Positions 8,832 to 16,715 are shown, counted from the first letter of the stretch. The stretch: DNA of 41,892 bases from Oscillospiraceae bacterium (GCA_015063445.1 SVUD01000014.1:1-41892); one strand, 5' to 3'. Made by a program: numbers and translations. Notes: generated from the letters alone by a model not told the origin.

Positions 8832-9869
8832 TTAACGGAACTGCTTTAAGAATCTGAGATCTGCGCTATGGAACAAGCGCACGTCGTCAACGCCGTAACG
8901 CATCATAACGAGTCTGTCAAGACCGATGTTAACGTAGAAGCCCGTATACTCGTCGGGGTCAAGACCTGCCGCGCGGAGAACGTTGGGATGAGGCGTACCG
9001 CCGGGCATTATCTCTATCCAACCGACGTGCTTACACACGCTGCAGCCCTTACCGCCGCAAACAAGACAGCCCATATCAATTTCAAATCCGGGCTCAACGA
9101 ACGGGAAGAAGCCGGCTCTCATTCTTACGGGAACGTCACGGCCGAACACCTTCTGCAAGATGCTCTTTATCATAACCTTACCTGCGGTATAGGTGAAATC
9201 CTTGTCAACTATAAGGGCTTCATACTGGAAGAACGCTCTCTCGTGACGAGCGTCGGTCGTTTCATTTCTATACACGCGACCGGGGTAAACGAATCTGTAA
9301 GGGGGCTTATGAGTCTGCATATAGCGAACGCTGTCGCCCGTCAAGTGAGGACGCAGACAAAGCTTATCCGCAGCCTCGCCCGAGTCGTGTCCCTCGAGCC
9401 AATAGGTATCCATGCTCTCTCTTGCGGGGTGGTTTGGCGGGAAATTGAGGTTATCGAACGCATAATATTCGCTCGTTATCTCAGGACCGCTGAACACCTC
9501 AAAGCCCATCGAACGAAAGGCATCGTTAAGGTCATAGCACATCTGGGTTATTGGGTGAAGTCCGCCGATCTTCGGCTCAAAACCGGGGATAGTGCAGTCA
9601 AAATCCGCGGGAATCTCGGATGCCTTGAACTTAAGCTCCTCACGCTTGCCCTCGATCTGCTCGCTGAGAAGGTTTTTAACCTGGTTGACCGCCTTTCCCA
9701 TTTCGGGACGAAGAGATACGTCGAGCTTAGGAATCTCCTTCATAAGCTCGGTAACGCTTCCCTGCTTTCCGAGGAGCGCTCCCTTGATCTCCTGCAATTC
9801 GCTCTCGGATGCCGCAGCCGCAATCTTAGCCGAGCCCTCCTTAAGCAACGCTTCTAATTTTTCTTTCAT
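8832..9869 (-). CDS. pheS: Phenylalanine--tRNA ligase alpha subunit
   Basis: 345 residues. The N-terminal coiled-coil arm (1-90) is followed by the class II catalytic domain. Motif 2 is visible as YRNETTDARHERAFFQYE and motif 3 as GLDRLVMMRYGVDDVRLF. The phenylalanine pocket region is also present (GLHPITQMCYDLNDAF). A four-cysteine knuckle, CLVCGGKGCSVCK, sits just before WIEIMPGG. I recall similar Cys-rich insertions in PheS of some other bacteria, so this is a variant rather than a defect. It is first in the pheS-pheT operon and is expressed through the T-box leader at 10008-10345. Confidence 0.98.
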   Translation of the reverse strand: MKEKLEALLKEGSAKIAAAASESELQEIKGALLGKQGSVTELMKEIPKLDVSLRPEMGKAVNQVKNLLSEQIEGKREELKFKASEIPADFDCTIPGFEPKIGGLHPITQMCYDLNDAFRSMGFEVFSGPEITSEYYAFDNLNFPPNHPARESMDTYWLEGHDSGEAADKLCLRPHLTGDSVRYMQTHKPPYRFVYPGRVYRNETTDARHERAFFQYEALIVDKDFTYTAGKVMIKSILQKVFGRDVPVRMRAGFFPFVEPGFEIDMGCLVCGGKGCSVCKHVGWIEIMPGGTPHPNVLRAAGLDPDEYTGFYVNIGLDRLVMMRYGVDDVRLFHSADLRFLKQFR

Positions 9870-10007
9870 TTTTCTTTCCTCTTTATATGTTTATTTTAAT
9901 TTTCATTTAGAATGCTTTCGCCTTCTCTTTGTTTCCTTAAAGTCGCCGTAAAACGCCGTTTTATCCATTTTCAGTAAACAATATTTTACATTTGCGAGTC
10001 CACGTCG

Positions 10008-10345
10008 AGAAAAACAAAAACCCCACATTCTCCAAACAAGGAAAATGCAGGGACGATAAATTATCGTGATACCACTCTGCTTCACTCCTGCCTCACGGCA
10101 AAGAGCCTCATCGGGTGCTAACACACCCATAGCGAATAACGGCCGCCAAAACCGGAAAAGCCTACGCAATAAAATGCAGAATTCAAAAATGCGAAATGCA
10201 GAATCAAACCGCACTATAAGCGAATCCAATCCCATACGCAAAAAGCAACGAATGTCAAGCATTCAATCTTCAACCCTCAGCTCGCAGAATGAATTCACCG
10301 AGTCCCCGTTACTGCCTCGCACCAAACGGCAGCTCTCTGAAACAA
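10008..10345 (-). promoter_or_regulatory. T-box riboswitch leader, Phe (UUC) specifier
   Basis: Reading the minus strand, Stem I features are present: the AGAGAGC motif (10338-10332), then CCGTTTGGTGCGAGGCAG. The specifier loop is GGTGAATTCATT with codon UUC at 10293-10291, followed by A. The T-box antiterminator sequence is GAGTGGTATCACGATAA (about 10077-10061). It overlaps a terminator in which CCCTGCATTTTCC pairs with GGAGAATGTGGGG (10052-10021), followed by a U-rich run (10020-10008). Uncharged tRNA-Phe would favour antitermination and raise pheST expression. About 100 bases between Stem I and the antiterminator (roughly 10150-10260) are AT-rich and contain degenerate AAAATGC/AATTC repeats. 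Confidence 0.93.
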
Positions 10346-10429
10346 GCACCGCTATGAACCGAAAAAATTCAATCCAAACGGATAAAACGGCTACTACTTT
10401 CTGCTCAAACGCTTTTAAACAACAAAAGA

Positions 10430-10458
10430 ATTTTATCAAAAAAACAAAGCTTTGTCAA
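10430..10458 (-). promoter_or_regulatory. Promoter of the T-box-pheST transcript
   Basis: TTGACA (10458-10453), a 17-base spacer and TAAAAT (10435-10430) on the minus strand, about 85 bases upstream of the Stem I AGAGAGC motif. Confidence 0.85.
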
Positions 10459-10573
10459 GTGTTTTATTAAAATATAATAAAAATTATAAAAATACAATAA
10501 AGATATATCAGAAGCAGAAGAATTTCGGAGAAATTCAACCTTAATTCCCTTGCCTACGAAATGCGTATAAAAC

Positions 10574-10610
10574 AAAAAAGAGGCACATAGTTTAACTACA
10601 TACCCCTTTT
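10574..10610 (-). terminator. Intrinsic terminator, first copy of a duplicated cassette
   Basis: Minus-strand RNA folds AAAAGGGGUAUGUAG (10610-10596) with CUAUGUGCCUCUUUU (10590-10576) around loop UUAAA. The stem has 15 pairs with several G-U wobbles and ends in a U run. The wobbles pair only in the minus-strand RNA, which fixes the direction. No gene ends directly upstream of it. Confidence 0.8.
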
Positions 10611-10725
10611 ATTTACGGTTATCCCAAAAATCTCACTACAAAGCTCCCTCATAAGCGCTCCGTGTCCCTTTTCTCACGGGGGGCTTATGACGGTATTATT
10701 TTGGGCAGGAGAGTTTTGTGGAGAA

Positions 10726-10784
10726 ATCTTCGTTCTTCGAGGCGAGAAGCGTACAAAGGTACGCTGAGACTCGAAAACGGAGAT
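10726..10784. other. Long imperfect hairpin (structured RNA or palindromic DNA element)
   Basis: Nested helices: ATCTTCGTT/AACGGAGAT (9 pairs, one wobble-type), single-base bulge C10735, TTCGAG/CTCGAA (6), an asymmetric internal loop (GCGAGA against GAGA), AGCGTAC/GTACGCT (7) and an AAAG tetraloop. The 59 bases form a single extended stem without a T-run, so it is not a plain terminator. Function unknown. Confidence 0.75.
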
Positions 10785-10864
10785 AACAAACGAAATATAA
10801 TAAAACGGAAGAATTTCGGAGAAATTCAACCTTAATTCCCTTGCCTACGAAATGCGTATAAAAC

Positions 10865-10900
10865 AAAAAAAAGAGGCACATAGTTTAACTATGCACCTCT
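10865..10900 (-). terminator. Intrinsic terminator of the metallophosphoesterase-like gene
   Basis: Minus-strand RNA folds AGAGGUGCAUAG (10900-10889) with CUAUGUGCCUCU (10883-10872) around UUAAA, with two G-U pairs, followed by a run of U (10871-10865). It lies about 40 bases past the stop codon. Confidence 0.92.
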
Positions 10901-10938
10901 ATTTCGTTTGTGGTTATCCCAAAAATCTCCGCCCAAAA

Positions 10939-12090
10939 TCAGAAATCAATTTCACGGGATTCCAACGCCGCAAGCCCTACACGAAACGCTCTCGACGCCA
11001 CAAGCCTATCTTCCTCATTCTCGCTCTCGAGCATAGGAAGAAGGTTTCTGAACAGCTCGCCCTTAACGCTCATATCACGGCGAAGCTTCTCTGTTCCGTA
11101 AAGCGGAACTGTTTTATCGATCATATCAAAGGAATAAAGTCCGAACGCCTCCGAATCGAGATTTTTCGGAATAACGAATCTCGGATCGAGCAAGCCCGTA
11201 AGCTCCACACGAAGCGCAGTTTCTATTCCGTACTTTTTCTCGCTGATAAGACGGCTTATGCGATTGATTATCTCATTATACGAATCCACCGCGGTAACGT
11301 CTATAACCTCGGTCGAGAAGGTAAGGTGACCGAAGGTAAGCTTTCTTACGTCGATTGAAATACCGCCGTTGCGATCGTCAACTATTATAAGGTTAGCTCC
11401 GCCGATTCCGGGATCCTCGAAGCCCGTACACTCAAGCGAGCCGCAATACGTATAGAACGAAGCGCCCACTCTTTCGGTAGCGCTCGCCTCGTGGCGAGAG
11501 CCGAGAGCGTAATAATCAGCGCCGAACTTCTTGAGGTCCTGCGTGGATATCGGACAGGTATCCGACTCAAGCGCGCCGTCAAGATCGGCATATCCGCATA
11601 CGAAGTTTATTCTCGAAACGTCGTCAACCTGGCGCTCGTAAAGAGGATTTTCTGTCATCTTGCCGTTCTTGAAGCCCCAGCCGTAAACGGTAACGTTAAG
11701 CTCGTTTATATCAACTCTCGAAAGATGCTCATCCATAATAACGTGGCAGTTCGAAGGAAGTCTGCCCGAGGTATATATCGGGTTGTTTTCATAAGAATCC
11801 GAGCGTCCGGGAGCTATTACGAAAATAGCGTCGGGACAGTTTTTAAACTCTCTTATAAGAACCTCTGCCGTCGTATTCGTAGCATATACGGTATCAAAAA
11901 TATCTCCGCACATCAAAACGACGTCAACGCCTCTGTCACGCACGTACTGCATCATACGGCTGAACGAATTTCTAAGCTCACGTCTTCTTTCCTCGCTCTT
12001 TTCAGCGGTAAGTCCCGTATACGGAGTATCGAGATGAATATCTCCGCACTGCAGGAATTTGATGTGTTTTTTTTCAGTTGTCTGACTCAT
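10939..12090 (-). CDS. SbcD/YhaO-like metallophosphoesterase with eroded active site
   Basis: 383 residues. The fold signature of the SbcD/YhaO DNA-nuclease family is clear: FLQCGDIHLDTP (D17, H19), VVLMCGDIFD (D63) and DYYALG, then a capping C-terminal region. Key metal ligands are replaced. The GNHD motif reads GRSD (95-98), the usual LHG histidine position reads VCG (164-166), and GHxH reads GSRH (197-200). An active enzyme needs those Asn and His residues, so nuclease activity is doubtful. No SbcC/YhaN ATPase partner is nearby. It is divergent from an adenine-methyltransferase-like gene, each with its own promoter in the shared 267-base gap. ATG at 12090 has GGAGG at 12101-12097. A role as a DNA- or nucleotide-binding scaffold is inference. 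Confidence 0.85.
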   Translation of the reverse strand: MSQTTEKKHIKFLQCGDIHLDTPYTGLTAEKSEERRRELRNSFSRMMQYVRDRGVDVVLMCGDIFDTVYATNTTAEVLIREFKNCPDAIFVIAPGRSDSYENNPIYTSGRLPSNCHVIMDEHLSRVDINELNVTVYGWGFKNGKMTENPLYERQVDDVSRINFVCGYADLDGALESDTCPISTQDLKKFGADYYALGSRHEASATERVGASFYTYCGSLECTGFEDPGIGGANLIIVDDRNGGISIDVRKLTFGHLTFSTEVIDVTAVDSYNEIINRISRLISEKKYGIETALRVELTGLLDPRFVIPKNLDSEAFGLYSFDMIDKTVPLYGTEKLRRDMSVKGELFRNLLPMLESENEEDRLVASRAFRVGLAALESREIDF

Positions 12091-12131
12091 GTCAAACCTC
12101 CGTTAACTTCTAATTATAACTTTCTGTGATA

Positions 12132-12160
12132 AGTATACCATTAAAATCTACCTTTTGCAA
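12132..12160 (-). promoter_or_regulatory. Promoter of the metallophosphoesterase-like gene
   Basis: TTGCAA (12160-12155), a 17-base spacer, and extended -10 TGGTATACT with TATACT at 12137-12132 on the minus strand. Confidence 0.8.
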
Positions 12161-12189
12161 CATTTTTTTAAAAAAATATGCAAAATCAC

Positions 12190-12218
12190 TTGAAAGAGGA
12201 GCAAAAATATGCTACAAT
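12190..12218 (+). promoter_or_regulatory. Promoter of the methyltransferase-like gene
   Basis: TTGAAA (12190-12195), a 17-base spacer and TACAAT (12213-12218), facing away from the promoter at 12132-12160. The predicted leader is about 130 bases. It holds two imperfect hairpins: GGCAGAAT...ATTCTACC (about 12233-12285), containing TCCC/GGGG and a T-run, and ACGC..AAAAAA/TTTTTT..GCGT (about 12298-12325). Attenuation is possible but unproven. Confidence 0.75.
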
Positions 12219-12357
12219 AATATAAAATAAATCGTGGCAGAATAAAAATCCCTTGATTTTCGGGGCTTTTTTGTATTCTACCGTTTTTTATCCTTATACG
12301 CTCAAAAAAGGCTTTTTTATGCGTGAGGGCAAAAAATCTTAAGAAAGGACGAGTGCT

Positions 12358-13878
12358 ATGCTTAATCTTGCCGTAAGAAACACGAGTAAGCTCATCAGAG
12401 AAAAATCGAAAACCGAAAACGTAAGACTCGGTAGACTCTTCACGAAGAAAAACACCGCGCGTCTTATGGCGGATATGATAAAGCTCGATCCCGAAAAAAC
12501 GGCTTACACGATTCTCGATCCCGGAGCGGGAACGGGTATTTTGGCTGCGGCGGCGGTAGAGCATATTTGCAAAAACGCCCCTAAGTGCAAGCAAATATTC
12601 CTCACCTGCTACGAAAACGATCCCGATTTTCTCCCTATGCTCGAGGATAACCTCGAGAGAATAAGAAAAAAATGCCGTCACGATTATGACGTAAGACTTT
12701 TCGTGACCGTATACGACGAGAACTACCTTGTTGACGTCAAGAACCACTATACCGTAACCTTCTTCGATACGGTAGAGGATAAATTCGACGTAATTATATG
12801 CAACCCGCCGACAGAGCTTATTGAAAAGGGCTCGCCCGACGCAGAGGCGGTCGGCTGCGTTACAATGCTTAAGGTAAGCGCGGCGTACCTCTTCTTCAAG
12901 GTCGCCTCCGAGCATCTTGAAGCGAACGGAAGCCTCGTTATAATGCTTCCGACCCCCGTGGCAAGCGCATCGTCTATAACGGCAATAAGACGTGATATCG
13001 CGACGAGGCTGGCTCTTCGCAAAATTCATCTTTTCATCGGCAAGCAGAAGAACCTTAAGCGCGCTATTCCTCTTAAAAAGTCCATTATCCTCGCTTATGA
13101 AAATAACGAGGAAAAGTCCGATATACTAATTTCCACCTCAACCGATGACGGTTCTTTGGAAAAGACCGCCTCGCTCCCCGCTCTTCCCTACACCTTCGTG
13201 GTTGACGAGAGCGACGGAACGCTCACTCTTCCGAAGAGCATTGAGGAAACGAGAATAGTAAAATACATAGGCGGATTCCCCGAAACGCTCACCTCTCTCG
13301 GTCTTAAAATGAGCACGGGTCTTGTAATAGACTCGAAATGCTCCGAGATGCTTTACGACGAGGAGATTGCGGGAACGATACCCGTTATCCGTCCCTCAGC
13401 TATGATATCGGGCGGAATCAAATTCCCTATGCCCCGTGTTAAAAAGCAGTACCTTATGCCGACGGAAACAGCGCTATTCCAGAGAAACAAAAATATGATA
13501 ATCATAAAGCGTGTTCCCGCAAAGAGTGACGATAGATTTATAAACTCGGCAGTATACTTTGCAGGTCAGCGCCCGCAGAATCAGTATATATCCACGCACA
13601 ATAAAATTAACTTCATCGATATGAAGGATAACAAGGAGGAAATGTGCGCAAGACTCGTATTTGGTCTTTTCGCTCTCCTCAATTCCACCATATACGACCG
13701 TTACGTATCCATAGTTTCAAAGTCCAAGCAGATAAACTCGAAGGAAATGAAGAATTTAAGACTCCCCCCGAGAAACCTTATCGAAAATATGGGAATGCGT
13801 CTTATGGCGGGAAGGGACAATTCGGTTACCGCTTGCGACAATATCGTAAATCCCACCCTTCATATAAAGGTAAAATAA
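12358..13878 (+). CDS. Solitary Eco57I/TaqI-type N6-adenine methyltransferase-like protein (NPPT motif)
   Basis: 506 residues. The N-terminal LGRLFTKKNTARLMADMI (24-41) matches motif X of gamma-class adenine methyltransferases. Motif I, DPGAGTG, is at 54-60. The catalytic motif IV reads VIICNPPT (149-152), not NPPY/F/W. The C-terminal half (about 300-500) resembles a target-recognition domain (STGLVIDSK, then NQYISTHNKINF). The aromatic residue of NPP(Y/F) normally stacks on the flipped base, so Thr may mean altered substrate or lost activity. No endonuclease gene is adjacent. A terminator at 13930 separates it from the next gene. It could be an orphan methylase, a decayed RM component, or a methyltransferase for another substrate. 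Confidence 0.85.
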   Translation: MLNLAVRNTSKLIREKSKTENVRLGRLFTKKNTARLMADMIKLDPEKTAYTILDPGAGTGILAAAAVEHICKNAPKCKQIFLTCYENDPDFLPMLEDNLERIRKKCRHDYDVRLFVTVYDENYLVDVKNHYTVTFFDTVEDKFDVIICNPPTELIEKGSPDAEAVGCVTMLKVSAAYLFFKVASEHLEANGSLVIMLPTPVASASSITAIRRDIATRLALRKIHLFIGKQKNLKRAIPLKKSIILAYENNEEKSDILISTSTDDGSLEKTASLPALPYTFVVDESDGTLTLPKSIEETRIVKYIGGFPETLTSLGLKMSTGLVIDSKCSEMLYDEEIAGTIPVIRPSAMISGGIKFPMPRVKKQYLMPTETALFQRNKNMIIIKRVPAKSDDRFINSAVYFAGQRPQNQYISTHNKINFIDMKDNKEEMCARLVFGLFALLNSTIYDRYVSIVSKSKQINSKEMKNLRLPPRNLIENMGMRLMAGRDNSVTACDNIVNPTLHIKVK

Positions 13879-13888
13879 AGGCTTGCTC

Positions 13889-13965
13889 TCAAGGCTTAGC
13901 GCTGTCAGATGAGCCTTGATTTCCATCTTAGGCTGTCTCAAGCAAAATTGGGACAGCCTCTTTTT
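13889..13965 (+). terminator. Tandem hairpins ending the methyltransferase-like gene
   Basis: First hairpin TCAAGGCT/AGCCTTGA (13889-13896 with 13912-13919). The second, AGGCTGTC/GACAGCCT (13930-13937 with 13952-13959), is followed by CTTTTT and is the likely terminator. Confidence 0.82.
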
Positions 13966-14008
13966 AAAGAATAAGAATTTTAATCTTAAATTCGGAAAGG
14001 AGATAAAC

Positions 14009-16585
14009 GTGAAACGCTCCATCATAGGAATACTCGCCCACGTTGACGCGGGAAAGACAACGCTTTCCGAGGCAATGCTCTACGCCTCGGGCACAAGAGA
14101 TAAGCTCGGCAGAGTTGATAAAAGAGACGCTTTTCTTGACACGCATACCATTGAACGAGAGCGTGGAATAACCGTTTTTTCAAAGCAGGCAGAGCTTCAG
14201 CTTGAAAACACGGAGGTTACTTTAATTGACACGCCCGGGCACGTTGACTTCTCCTGCGAGGCGGAGCGCGCGGTATCCGTTCAGGATTACGCAATACTCG
14301 TGGTCAGCGCCGCAGAGGGCGTTACCGCGCATACTATGACTCTTTTCGGTATTCTTTCGAGAAACAAGATTCCTACCTTTGTATTCGTCAATAAAACCGA
14401 TATAGCAGGCAGAGCGAGAAGAGAGCTTGTAAACGAGTTGAAGCTCGCCTTCGGCTCGGCAGTGACCGATTTTAACCTTGAGGCAGACGACAAGGCGAGA
14501 TTTTTTGAGGAATGCGCCTCGGCAGACGAAAATCTTATGTCGGACTTTTTCGAAACAGGCGAGATTCCTATCGAAAAAATACAAAATTCGATAAGAAAAA
14601 GACGTATCATTCCCGCCCTTTTCGGCTCGGCTTTAAAGTGCGAGGGTATCAAAGCGCTGCTCTCCGCAATAGACCGATACACGCTCAAAAGACAGTATTC
14701 CGAGTCGTTTTTGGGAATAAAGGTTTACAAAATAGGTACAGACAACACAGGCGCTCGTTTAACTTATCTTAAGCTTACGGGCGGTAAAATCGCCATAAAG
14801 GACACCGTTAATTATATAGGCAAAAGCGGAACGCTTATATCCGAAAAGATAGAGAGCATACGCCTTTATTCCGCCGATAAATACAAATCCTTAAAATCCG
14901 CAGAAGCGGGTATGGTGGTTGCCGTTACGGGACTCAGCGAAACACGCGCGGGAATGGGCATCGGCTCCGAGATATCCTCTGAAATGACGCTCGAGCCGGC
15001 CCTTGAATATAAAATGACCTTTGACGGTGCGGGAATTGACACGCACCGCGCCTTCCTTGAAATTTTACCCCTTGCCGACGAGGACCCCGCTCTTTCTCTG
15101 CGCTTCGACTCGGAGAGCCGTGAAATAAAGGTAAAGCTTATGGGCGATATTCAGACGGAAGTGCTGACACGTGTTATAAAAGACCGCTTCGGATACTCTG
15201 TTTCGTTTGGAGAGGGCAGCATACTTTATAAGGAAACGATTGCCTCTCGTGTTTGGGGAGCGGGACATTTCGAGCCCCTTATGCATTATGCCGAGGTAAG
15301 ACTCCGCCTTGAGCCGTTAGCTCTCGGCTCGGGGCTTGTTTTCACGACCGACTGCCCGACGGACAGACTAAGAGCAAATTGGCAAAGACTTATCCTCTCG
15401 CATCTTGAGGAAAGAGCGCATAAGGGTACGCTTACCGGCTCGCCCATCACCGATATGAAAATAACTCTTATAGCAGGCAGAGCGCACCCGAAGCATACCG
15501 AGGGCGGAGACTTCCGAGAGGCAACGTTCAGAGCCTTAAGGCAAGGACTTATGAAGGCGGAGCCAATACTTTTAGAGCCCGTTTTCGACTTTGAAATAGA
15601 GCTTCCCGCAGAGCTTATCGGCAGAGCTATGACCGATATTTCAAATATGCACGGAGAGTGCGACAGCCCCGAATTTTTCGGTGACGTGGCAAGGCTTACG
15701 GGAAGCTGCCCCGTATACACTATGCGAAGCTATTCAAAGGAGCTTCGCGCTTACTCGCGCGGAAACGGCAAAATTACTCTCACCCTTGCGGGATACGAGC
15801 CCTGCCATAACAGCGCGGAGGTCATAGAAAGCATCGGCTACGCTCCCGAGCTTGATTCAAGCGTCAGCGCGGATTCGATATTCTGCAAGGGCGGAGTCGG
15901 ACATTCCGTTCCCTGGTACGAGGCTGACGAAAAAATGCATACCGAAAATCCCGAGCAGGACGTTCGGGCTGACACCGACGCTCCCGACGAGCATTTCATT
16001 CCGGAAAGAGCCAAGGCGCAGCGTTACACGGGCAGCGCCGAGGAGGACAAGGAGCTTATGCGTATATTCGAGAGCACCTACGGAAAGATCAAAAAACGCT
16101 CCGCTCCCGAGAAGCGTGAAAACGCAGCTCCGAAGGAAGCGCGTGAAAAGCGCAGAAAATCCGCTCCAAAGGGCGAGGACTATATAATCATCGACGGCTA
16201 CAACCTCATTTTTGCCTGGGAAAAGCTTAACGACCTCGCAAAGCGTGAGCTTTCTCACGCGAGAGACACGCTGATAAGCATACTCTCGAATTACAACGGC
16301 TTCTCAAAAGCGAATATAATTCTCGTTTTCGACGCTTACAAGAGAAGCGAAAATCGAGGCTCTGTTGAGGAAATCGGCGGCATCACCGTCGTATATACTA
16401 AGGAAAGACAAACGGCAGACGCCTATATTGAGAAAACCACGTATGCGCTCGGCGAGAAAAACTCGGTCCGTGTCGTTACCTCGGACTATGACGAGCAGCT
16501 CGTCGTTCTCGGTGCGGGAGGCATTCGAGTCACCCCTAAGGAATTCATAAAAGAGATCTCGGAAAGAACTCTTATTGACGAGTAA
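14009..16585 (+). CDS. Tet(M)/EF-G-like ribosomal GTPase fused to a C-terminal Rae1/YacP-like NYN ribonuclease domain
   Basis: 858 residues from the GTG at 14009, which has AAAGGAG upstream; an earlier in-frame start lies before the preceding terminator and is rejected. GTPase motifs are AHVDAGKTT (10-18), RGIT (52-55), DTPGH (74-78) and NKTD (128-131). EF-G/ribosomal-protection domains II-V follow, including GRAHPKHTEGGDFREATFRA in the domain IV region. A charged linker (about 640-722) leads to a NYN/PIN domain at 724-858: IIDGYNLIFAW (D729), VFDAYKR (D775), TADAYIEK (D804), VVTSDYDEQ (D826). All the acidic positions of that family look intact, and the segment aligns well by eye with B. subtilis Rae1 (YacP), a ribosome A-site mRNA endonuclease. 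The fusion suggests a factor that enters the A site using GTP and cleaves mRNA there. Tetracycline resistance is not implied. Confidence 0.93.
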   Translation: MKRSIIGILAHVDAGKTTLSEAMLYASGTRDKLGRVDKRDAFLDTHTIERERGITVFSKQAELQLENTEVTLIDTPGHVDFSCEAERAVSVQDYAILVVSAAEGVTAHTMTLFGILSRNKIPTFVFVNKTDIAGRARRELVNELKLAFGSAVTDFNLEADDKARFFEECASADENLMSDFFETGEIPIEKIQNSIRKRRIIPALFGSALKCEGIKALLSAIDRYTLKRQYSESFLGIKVYKIGTDNTGARLTYLKLTGGKIAIKDTVNYIGKSGTLISEKIESIRLYSADKYKSLKSAEAGMVVAVTGLSETRAGMGIGSEISSEMTLEPALEYKMTFDGAGIDTHRAFLEILPLADEDPALSLRFDSESREIKVKLMGDIQTEVLTRVIKDRFGYSVSFGEGSILYKETIASRVWGAGHFEPLMHYAEVRLRLEPLALGSGLVFTTDCPTDRLRANWQRLILSHLEERAHKGTLTGSPITDMKITLIAGRAHPKHTEGGDFREATFRALRQGLMKAEPILLEPVFDFEIELPAELIGRAMTDISNMHGECDSPEFFGDVARLTGSCPVYTMRSYSKELRAYSRGNGKITLTLAGYEPCHNSAEVIESIGYAPELDSSVSADSIFCKGGVGHSVPWYEADEKMHTENPEQDVRADTDAPDEHFIPERAKAQRYTGSAEEDKELMRIFESTYGKIKKRSAPEKRENAAPKEAREKRRKSAPKGEDYIIIDGYNLIFAWEKLNDLAKRELSHARDTLISILSNYNGFSKANIILVFDAYKRSENRGSVEEIGGITVVYTKERQTADAYIEKTTYALGEKNSVRVVTSDYDEQLVVLGAGGIRVTPKEFIKEISERTLIDE

Positions 16586-16686
16586 AAGACTTTTATTTCC
16601 CTCTCCCGAAGAGAAAAAATTCATCAGTCGGCGGCTTAGATTTTTTCAAATGCTATACACTTGTCTATTTAAAATAATATGCAGTA

Positions 16687-16715
16687 TTGACATTTTGTTA
16701 AAAAAGTGCTAAAAT
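16687..16715 (+). promoter_or_regulatory. Promoter of the glycosyltransferase gene
   Basis: Consensus TTGACA (16687-16692), a 17-base spacer and TAAAAT (16710-16715), about 55 bases upstream of the ATG at 16770. The 16586-16686 stretch before it shows only a weak CTCT/AGAG hairpin as a possible terminator for the GTPase gene. Confidence 0.88.

Larger units (their letters stand above)
10517..10931 (-). repeat. Duplicated 3'-end/terminator cassette, two copies 291 bases apart
   Basis: About 80 bases starting GAAGAATTTCGGAG at 10517 recur almost identically at 10808. The similarity resumes past the terminator stem as GGTTATCCCAAAAATCTC (10618-10635 and 10912-10929). Copy 2 is the terminator region of the metallophosphoesterase gene ending at 10939; copy 1 has no gene of its own. 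The stems differ in sequence but stay paired. The 10611-10807 stretch between them has no convincing gene. It holds a hairpin with ATAAGC/GCTTAT ends (10651-10688) and the strong hairpin at 10726-10784. Confidence 0.85.

Noticed and set aside
8868..9857. Long + strand ORF (329 codons) opposite pheS
   Set aside because: It is the antisense shadow of a clearly conserved gene and has no recognisable domain or ribosome site.
10696..10881. 61-codon - strand ORF between the duplicated terminators
   Set aside because: It spans a strong hairpin and part of a terminator, lacks a ribosome site and has random composition.
12148..13029. - strand ORF of 293 codons opposite the methyltransferase gene
   Set aside because: Antisense shadow; it crosses both promoters and has a composition unlike real neighbours.
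12358..13878. Complete restriction-modification system
   Set aside because: No endonuclease or specificity subunit is adjacent, and the next gene is a translational GTPase behind a terminator.
14009..16585. Tetracycline resistance gene of the tet(M)/tet(W) group
   Set aside because: The resemblance is to the wider ribosomal-protection-like GTPase family. The NYN fusion and diverged domain IV loop make a resistance call unsupported.
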